DNA of 64,000 bases, taken from an uncultured Alphaproteobacteria bacterium. Its GTDB lineage: Bacteria > Pseudomonadota > Alphaproteobacteria > HIMB59 > GCA-002718135. The stretch spans positions 66,170 through 130,169 of the forward strand of contig CACKRO010000002.1 in the NCBI GenBank assembly GCA_902602695.1, in the 5' to 3' direction. Position numbers and translations under genes: made by a program. Shown here piece after piece: positions 58,407 to 64,000 of the stretch; position 1 is the stretch's first letter, and each line of letters begins with the position of its first letter. The notes below the pieces were generated by a model. The model was not told where the DNA came from. It did no database searches and was given only the letters and a program-made list of their open reading frames with translations.

Positions 58407-59101
58407 TTTGATTCATTAATAAAATTTTTTATTATTTTTAAATCATATTTTGTAATTAAAAATTCAGGATGCCATTGTAAGCCAATACACCATGTGTGTT
58501 TTTTGTGCTCTATTCCTTCAATAATACCATCATTGGCAGTGCATGAAACATTTAAGTCTTTACCAATTTTTTTCACTGACTGATGATGTGCACTATTAAC
58601 TTTAATTTTTTGACTCCCACATATTTTATGTAGTCGAGTATTTTTTAAAATATTAACACTGTGACTAGTTTGATTTCTTGGATTTACTTGTTCATGGTTT
58701 ATCGGATCTCTTTTTAAATCTTGTATTAATGTTCCACCACATGCAACATTAATAAGTTGTGCACCACCACAAATTCCCAATATAGGTTTGTTATATTTAA
58801 AAAAATTATTAAAAATATTTATTTCAAAATTTGTTCTCTTATTTTTAACATTTTTAGATTGAGTGTTATTTGTTTTATATAATTTGGGATTGATATCAAA
58901 ATCTCCTCCAGTAATAATTAAACCATCAATTAAATGACAAAAATCATCAATATATTTTTTTTCGTGCAACAGAGGAAACGGAATAGCATTAAATTTTGTT
59001 AAGGAAGTTAAGTAATTTTCCCTCAATGCATACCATGGAAATTTTGAGTATGTTTTCTTCTTTTCACTATCAAGAGTTATTCCAATAATTGGTTTTTTCA
59101 T
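58403..59101 (-). CDS. Gamma-glutamyl-gamma-aminobutyrate hydrolase family (class I glutamine amidotransferase)
   Basis: 'ILGICGGAQLINVACGGTLIQDL', 'GLQWHPEF'. Confidence 0.92.
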   Translation of the reverse strand: MKKPIIGITLDSEKKKTYSKFPWYALRENYLTSLTKFNAIPFPLLHEKKYIDDFCHLIDGLIITGGDFDINPKLYKTNNTQSKNVKNKRTNFEINIFNNFFKYNKPILGICGGAQLINVACGGTLIQDLKRDPINHEQVNPRNQTSHSVNILKNTRLHKICGSQKIKVNSAHHQSVKKIGKDLNVSCTANDGIIEGIEHKKHTWCIGLQWHPEFLITKYDLKIIKNFINESK

Positions 59102-59141
59102 TATAATTCAATTATAATGTACAACATAAGTGTGTTCCAGA

Positions 59142-59597
59142 ATGAACGTTGATTTTTTTATGAAAGAAGCAATTATTGAAGCAGACAAAGCTTATAAATT
59201 AAATGAGGCTCCAGTTGGGGGAATACTTGTCGATAATTCAACGAACAAGATTGTAACCAGAAGTTATAATACAGTAAATAAAGATAAAAATGCTATTAAA
59301 CATTGTGAATTAAATCTAATTCAAAAAACTTGCGAAAGACTAAAGCTAAAATATTTAGAGAATATGACATTATTTGTTACCTTGGAACCATGCACTATGT
59401 GTGCTAGTGCAATAAGTGAGGTACATATTAAAGATGTATATTTTGGTGCTTATGATGAAAAAAATGGAGGAATCGAAAAACTTCGAGTTGCTTTTCAAAG
59501 ACAAAATATATTTATGCCAAATATCTATGGCGGCATTATGGAAAAAGAATGTAGTAATTTATTAAAAAAATTTTTTAAAAATAAAAGTGATAGATAA
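59142..59597 (+). CDS. Nucleoside deaminase (TadA-like); listed GTG start 59130, ATG 59142 likely
   Basis: 'IKHCELNLI' (HxE) and 'TLEPCTMCASAI' (PCxxC). Confidence 0.9.
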   Translation: MNVDFFMKEAIIEADKAYKLNEAPVGGILVDNSTNKIVTRSYNTVNKDKNAIKHCELNLIQKTCERLKLKYLENMTLFVTLEPCTMCASAISEVHIKDVYFGAYDEKNGGIEKLRVAFQRQNIFMPNIYGGIMEKECSNLLKKFFKNKSDR

Positions 59598-60918
59598 AAT
59601 TAATATACCAGAATTTGAAGTTTCAGAATTTAACCAAGCGTTTAAAGAAGTAATTGAATCCAATTTTAATTATGTAAGAATTAAAGGAGAGATTTCCGAG
59701 GTTAAAACTGCAACAAGAGGTCAAATCTATCTAACACTTAAAGACGAGGATTCTATTTTAAGTGGAGTTATTTGGGATCAGAAAAAAAAATATTTAGATA
59801 TAAATCCAGAAATAGGACTAGAAATAATAGCAACTGGGAGAATCACCACTTGGTCTCGCTATAAAACTACTTACCAAATAGATATTGATAAAATCGAAAT
59901 TGCAGGAGAGGGAGCGCTTTTAAAACTTATTGAAGAAAGAAAAAAAAGACTTCAAAAAAAAGGCTATTTTGATGAAGATAAAAAAATCCCATTACCTTTT
60001 TTGCCTGAGAGATTAGGTATTATTACCTCTCCCACTGGCTCTGTAGTACATGACATAATTAATAGAGTGAATGATCGTTTTCCAATGCCTTTAGATATAT
60101 GGCCTGTTTCTGTTCAGGGTGTTAATGCAGCAGAAAGCATTATAAATGCTATCGAAGGTTTCAACAAACTTAAATCTGCTAAACCTGATATTCTTATTGT
60201 TGCTAGAGGCGGAGGCAGTACCGAAGACTTAATGGCGTTTAATGATGAAAATCTTGCAACAAGTGTTTTTGATTCAAAAATACCAATTATTTCAGCAATA
60301 GGTCATGAGACAGATACAACTATTATTGATTTAGTATCAGATTTAAGAGCTTCCACACCAACGGCGGCAGCTGAAAAAGCTACCCCAGTTAGATTTGAAT
60401 TAATAGAAAAAATCAAAAATTTACAACTTAGATTAAACACAAAAGTTAATTCGCAAATTCAGTCCAAAAAGGAAAATTATGAATACTTAAATAAGTTTCT
60501 TAAATCTCCAAGCTCAATAGTTAATAATTACAAGGAAAAGCTTTTAGATGATTTTAAAAATTTAACATTATCCATTGAAAACAAATTTAGCATATCTAAA
60601 CTAAACCTTATTAATTTTGGCAAATCTTTAATTTCTCCAGATTCTTTAGTAAGTATATCACAAACAAAGATAAATAATCTTTCAAAAAATCTTAATTTAA
60701 ATATTACTAATAACTACAAAAATAATCTTGAGATATATAAAGCAAATATTAGATTGCTTAATTCAAATTCTATCTCCTCAAATCTTAAAAAGGGATACTC
60801 TATTTTGATGAATAAAAAGAAAATTGTTAAGACTACAAAAAAAATAGCTATTAACGATCAGTTATCAGTTAAGCTTATTGATGGTACAATTGATATTAAT
60901 GTAAAAAAAATTAACTAA
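59587..60918 (+). CDS. xseA: Exodeoxyribonuclease VII large subunit
   Basis: 'NYVRIKGEISEVKTATRGQIYLTLKDED', 'RLGIITSPTGSVVHDIINRVNDRFP', 'DILIVARGGGSTEDLMAFNDE'. Confidence 0.97.
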   Translation: MIDKINIPEFEVSEFNQAFKEVIESNFNYVRIKGEISEVKTATRGQIYLTLKDEDSILSGVIWDQKKKYLDINPEIGLEIIATGRITTWSRYKTTYQIDIDKIEIAGEGALLKLIEERKKRLQKKGYFDEDKKIPLPFLPERLGIITSPTGSVVHDIINRVNDRFPMPLDIWPVSVQGVNAAESIINAIEGFNKLKSAKPDILIVARGGGSTEDLMAFNDENLATSVFDSKIPIISAIGHETDTTIIDLVSDLRASTPTAAAEKATPVRFELIEKIKNLQLRLNTKVNSQIQSKKENYEYLNKFLKSPSSIVNNYKEKLLDDFKNLTLSIENKFSISKLNLINFGKSLISPDSLVSISQTKINNLSKNLNLNITNNYKNNLEIYKANIRLLNSNSISSNLKKGYSILMNKKKIVKTTKKIAINDQLSVKLIDGTIDINVKKIN

Positions 60919-61774
60919 ATCTCTTGTGTTGCCAAAACCATTGAGAGGGTTCTGATTTAATCCACTCTTCTATTTTGTAATGTATAGTTTCCATCATTTG
61001 ATTATCACTTATATTTACATCATTGTGATAAAAAGGTTCAAGAAAGGTTAGCTCAATTTTTCCATTATCAATTCTTTTATTTTTAATTGGGATTATTGGT
61101 AGTTTATATTTTCTGGCTAGTTTTAAAAAACCAGTTTGTGTTTTAACCTTTCTTTTAAAAAATAAAACTTCTTCTCCAGAAGAATCTTTTTGATCAATTA
61201 CAACCAACATTGACAAAGAATTTCTTATAGCTTTTGTTATATCTTTAGCACTTTTTTTACCTTTTGGAGTATAAAAACTCTTAGACGATACAAGTGAATT
61301 TGTTCTAATTTTTAATAATAGTTTATCTAAAAAATGATTATTAATATGTCTATATACTGCACCTAGATTTACACCAATTCTATCTAGACTTGGCACTACA
61401 ACTTCCCAATTAGACTGATGAATACATATAAATACACATTGGGAATTATTATTAATAAAATTTTCAATATTTTCAATTTTATTGTACTCTATTTTTTTTT
61501 TATCAAATAAATAGTTTAACCTAGGGAGTTCAGAAATTGTTCTTCCTAGATTATCCCAACTTTTTTTAACTATACTTTTAACTTCTTTCTCTTTCATATT
61601 GGGAAATACATATTTGCAATTTTTAATTGCAGTCTTGTTTGCACCAGATAATTTACCAAAAGTACTAAACAAAAAAGAAGCAAATTTAGACGAAATATTT
61701 AATGGTAAAAGTTTAAATAAAAAAAATATTAAAAAAACTATAATATATTCAAAAAAATAAATTATATTTTTCAT
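60911..61774 (-). CDS. Lysophospholipid/lauroyl acyltransferase family (LpxL-like)
   Basis: 'CIHQSNWEVVVPSLDRIGVNLGAVYRHINN', 'PSQWFWQHKRF'. Confidence 0.92.
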   Translation of the reverse strand: MKNIIYFFEYIIVFLIFFLFKLLPLNISSKFASFLFSTFGKLSGANKTAIKNCKYVFPNMKEKEVKSIVKKSWDNLGRTISELPRLNYLFDKKKIEYNKIENIENFINNNSQCVFICIHQSNWEVVVPSLDRIGVNLGAVYRHINNHFLDKLLLKIRTNSLVSSKSFYTPKGKKSAKDITKAIRNSLSMLVVIDQKDSSGEEVLFFKRKVKTQTGFLKLARKYKLPIIPIKNKRIDNGKIELTFLEPFYHNDVNISDNQMMETIHYKIEEWIKSEPSQWFWQHKRFS

Positions 61775-62769
61775 ATTGCTAAATCATTTATTTTATTCTC
61801 TAAAATGTTACCTAGTATTTCTTTAAGTAGATTTTCATCTTCAAATTTAATTTCCCCATTCAAAGTGCTTACTAAAGATCGATATGATTTAGGAATTCTT
61901 ACAAAATCTTTTTTTGTAGTAACTAATACTGATTTTGTAAGATTTGCATTTTCTGCTAAATTTAACATATCATTTTCATCAAAAATATGATGATCAGGAT
62001 AGCTAATTTTTTTTTCTAAAATAGCACCTTGTTCAGAAAGTGAATTATAAAATTTCTCTGGATAAGCAATACCTGCAAAAGCTGTCACTTTTTGATTTTT
62101 ATATATTTTATTATCTGTGCTTATTTGAAATTTAGCATGTATAATAGGGACAGTGCTGGGAATTTTATCTTTTACATCTCGAGATATTTCTCCAATTACG
62201 ATTACAAGATTTGCTCTGGAAATACCACTTGATATACTCTCTCTAAGAGGGCCAGAGGGTATTAACCTTTTGTTTCCAAAGCCCTGTTCCCCATTGATTA
62301 CAATAATTGAAAAATCTTTATGAAGAGATGAATTTTGAAAGCCATCATCCATAATTATACAATCAGCACCTTTTTCTTTAGCTAAAATAAAGGATTTATT
62401 TCTATTATGACCAATCCAAGTCGGCGCTACTTCAGCTAGCAATAAAGATTCGTCACCAACACTTTTTGCAGAGTGCCATTCTTTAACAAGAATATTAGAT
62501 TTTTCAACACCACCATATCCTCTTGAAACAAAGTGAGGATTATACCCATTAAGTTTTAATAAATTTCCAATTTTTAAAGCAACTGGTGTTTTACCAGCTC
62601 CTCCAACCACTATATTTCCAATGCAAATTACTGGAATGCTCGAAGATGATTTTCTGCTAATAACATTTCTTATTTTTGTTCCAAATCTAAACAGTAATGA
62701 AAGTGGATATAAAGAGTTTGATAAATATGTATCATTTTTTTTATACCAAAATTTAGGAGCTTTAAGCAT
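61771..62769 (-). CDS. lpxK: Tetraacyldisaccharide 4'-kinase
   Basis: 'MLKAPKFWYKK...IPVICIGNIVVGGAGKTPVALKIG', 'CIIMDDGFQNSSLHKDF'. Internal ATG at 62769 fits better than the listed 62847 start, which would overlap kdtA. Confidence 0.95.
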   Translation of the reverse strand: MLKAPKFWYKKNDTYLSNSLYPLSLLFRFGTKIRNVISRKSSSSIPVICIGNIVVGGAGKTPVALKIGNLLKLNGYNPHFVSRGYGGVEKSNILVKEWHSAKSVGDESLLLAEVAPTWIGHNRNKSFILAKEKGADCIIMDDGFQNSSLHKDFSIIVINGEQGFGNKRLIPSGPLRESISSGISRANLVIVIGEISRDVKDKIPSTVPIIHAKFQISTDNKIYKNQKVTAFAGIAYPEKFYNSLSEQGAILEKKISYPDHHIFDENDMLNLAENANLTKSVLVTTKKDFVRIPKSYRSLVSTLNGEIKFEDENLLKEILGNILENKINDLAI

Positions 62770-62770
62770 T

Positions 62771-63991
62771 TTAATAAATGTATTTTTCGATATCTTTGAA
62801 AAGCTTTTCTTTTTCAAAGAAAGATCTATTTGAAAATTTAAGTGCATTTGCTTGGATTTTTTTAATTTCCAAATTATTGTTAAGTAATTCTTTCATCTTT
62901 ATATCGATATCTTGAAACTTATTTACCATTATACATGAATTTGCTTTTACCATATCTTCATAAATATTAGTCCAATTATCAACATAATTACCACTAATAA
63001 TAGCACATCCATAACTTGCAGGCTCTATAGGATTATGTCCACCAATATTTTTTAAAAAAGAACCACCTAAAATAACTAAATCACTAATTTTAAAATATTG
63101 ATCTAATTTTCCAAAACTATCAATTATTACGATATTATTTTCTACATATTCTTTTTTAGATTCTAAAGAAATATTAAATCCTTCTTTATTTAATTCTTGC
63201 TTAATTGTACTAATTCTTTCTATATGCCTTGGTGCAAGATAAATTTTTAAATTAAATTCACGAATTGTTTTTTTAATACATTTAATTATCTCTTTTTCTT
63301 CATTAGAATGAGTACTTGCAATCATGATTGTATTTGATTGATCTTTATTTATTGAGGAATTGTTTTTATTCTTAGCTAATTTTAAATTTCCAACATAGTC
63401 AATTTGTAAGTTTGTTAATTCTTGAATTCTTTTTTTGTCATCTTTGCTTTGTGCAAAAATTTTATTAAAACTCTCTAATGAATTTCTGTAGAAATTATTT
63501 GTACTTTTCCATTTTTTAAAAGAAGTTGGAGAAATCCTTGCGTTTAAATATAAACAATTGATATTTTTAACTCTAATTTTATTAAGCATATTTGGCCAAA
63601 TATCTGACTCTATCCATAGAATCAGATTTGGTTTCCAAAAGTTTAAAAATCTTGAACACCACAGAGACACATCAAATGGGATATACTGATGGATAATTTT
63701 ATTTTTATAAAACTCCTCAATATATTTTGCTGAAGATTTTGTAGTTGTAGTCACTAAAATATTAAATACTTTATGATATCGTTCTATAATTAAATCTGAA
63801 GATTTAAATTCACCAATACTTGCTGCGTGTATCCATAAAATTTTTTTCTCGCTATTTTTTTTAACTGTTGGTTTCCCAAATCTTTCAATAAATCTTAGTC
63901 TATCCTCTTTTTTTCTATAGATGCGAATAAATAAATTAAAAATGATTATAGGTATGAGAAGAGTACTGAGTATCTGATATATTCTAAGCAT
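62771..63991 (-). CDS. kdtA: 3-deoxy-D-manno-octulosonic acid transferase
   Basis: 'ILWIHAASIGEFKSSDLII', 'LILWIESDIWPNML', 'LVILGGSFLKNIGGHNPIEPASYGCAIISG'. Confidence 0.96.
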   Translation of the reverse strand: MLRIYQILSTLLIPIIIFNLFIRIYRKKEDRLRFIERFGKPTVKKNSEKKILWIHAASIGEFKSSDLIIERYHKVFNILVTTTTKSSAKYIEEFYKNKIIHQYIPFDVSLWCSRFLNFWKPNLILWIESDIWPNMLNKIRVKNINCLYLNARISPTSFKKWKSTNNFYRNSLESFNKIFAQSKDDKKRIQELTNLQIDYVGNLKLAKNKNNSSINKDQSNTIMIASTHSNEEKEIIKCIKKTIREFNLKIYLAPRHIERISTIKQELNKEGFNISLESKKEYVENNIVIIDSFGKLDQYFKISDLVILGGSFLKNIGGHNPIEPASYGCAIISGNYVDNWTNIYEDMVKANSCIMVNKFQDIDIKMKELLNNNLEIKKIQANALKFSNRSFFEKEKLFKDIEKYIY

Positions 63992-64000
63992 TTAGATTTT

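Noticed and set aside
62770-62847. N-terminal extension of LpxK
   Set aside because: Would overlap kdtA by about 77 bp; the ATG at 62769 fits a tightly packed operon.
1-64000. CRISPR array, prophage, transposase, toxin-antitoxin or restriction system
   Set aside because: No regularly spaced repeats, cas-like genes, integrase, transposase or phage structural genes could be recognised by reading the ORFs and intergenic gaps.
1-64000. tRNA or rRNA genes
   Set aside because: No rRNA-like sequence or tRNA cloverleaf was recognised in the short intergenic gaps; tRNAscan-SE would be needed to be certain.

Overview
AT-rich, very gene-dense window, most likely from a streamlined marine alphaproteobacterium. 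This is inferred from the ribF-ileS-lspA-DUF3035 gene order, the many TRAP/ABC uptake systems and the short intergenic gaps; it was not tested phylogenetically. Three zones are visible. (1) 1-10.7 kb: a surface-glycan gene end followed by an aromatic/sulfate-ester catabolic cassette (sulfatase, TRAP transporter, FAH hydrolase, extradiol-type VOC dioxygenase, FAD hydroxylase, BKACE). It is bounded on the left by a degenerate direct-repeat copy of the 3' end of the flavin reductase gene that bounds it on the right, an apparent insertion scar. (2) 10.7-51.3 kb: galE-galT-sufE, hydroxyacid and inositol-type metabolism (iolD), two complete ribose/inositol-type ABC transporters, two ATPase-less CUT1 sugar ABC systems, and an island of five further sulfatases (six in the window) with PhyH-type dioxygenases, a GMC oxidoreductase, a CitE-like lyase, ThuA-like and xylose isomerase genes. 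All six sulfatases lack a visible signal peptide, and no glycoside hydrolase, sulfatase-maturation enzyme or transcriptional regulator is encoded in the window. (3) 51.3-64 kb: housekeeping genes (ribF, ileS, lspA, pgi, rsmD, pseudouridine synthase, tadA-like, xseA, lpxK, kdtA). The most unusual items are a Rieske-ferredoxin-like protein whose two His ligands both appear replaced by Cys (CPC...CPSC), the cytosolic-sulfatase island with a 92-aa orphan protein, the flavin-reductase remnant, and a perfect hairpin immediately downstream of all five solute-binding-protein genes.
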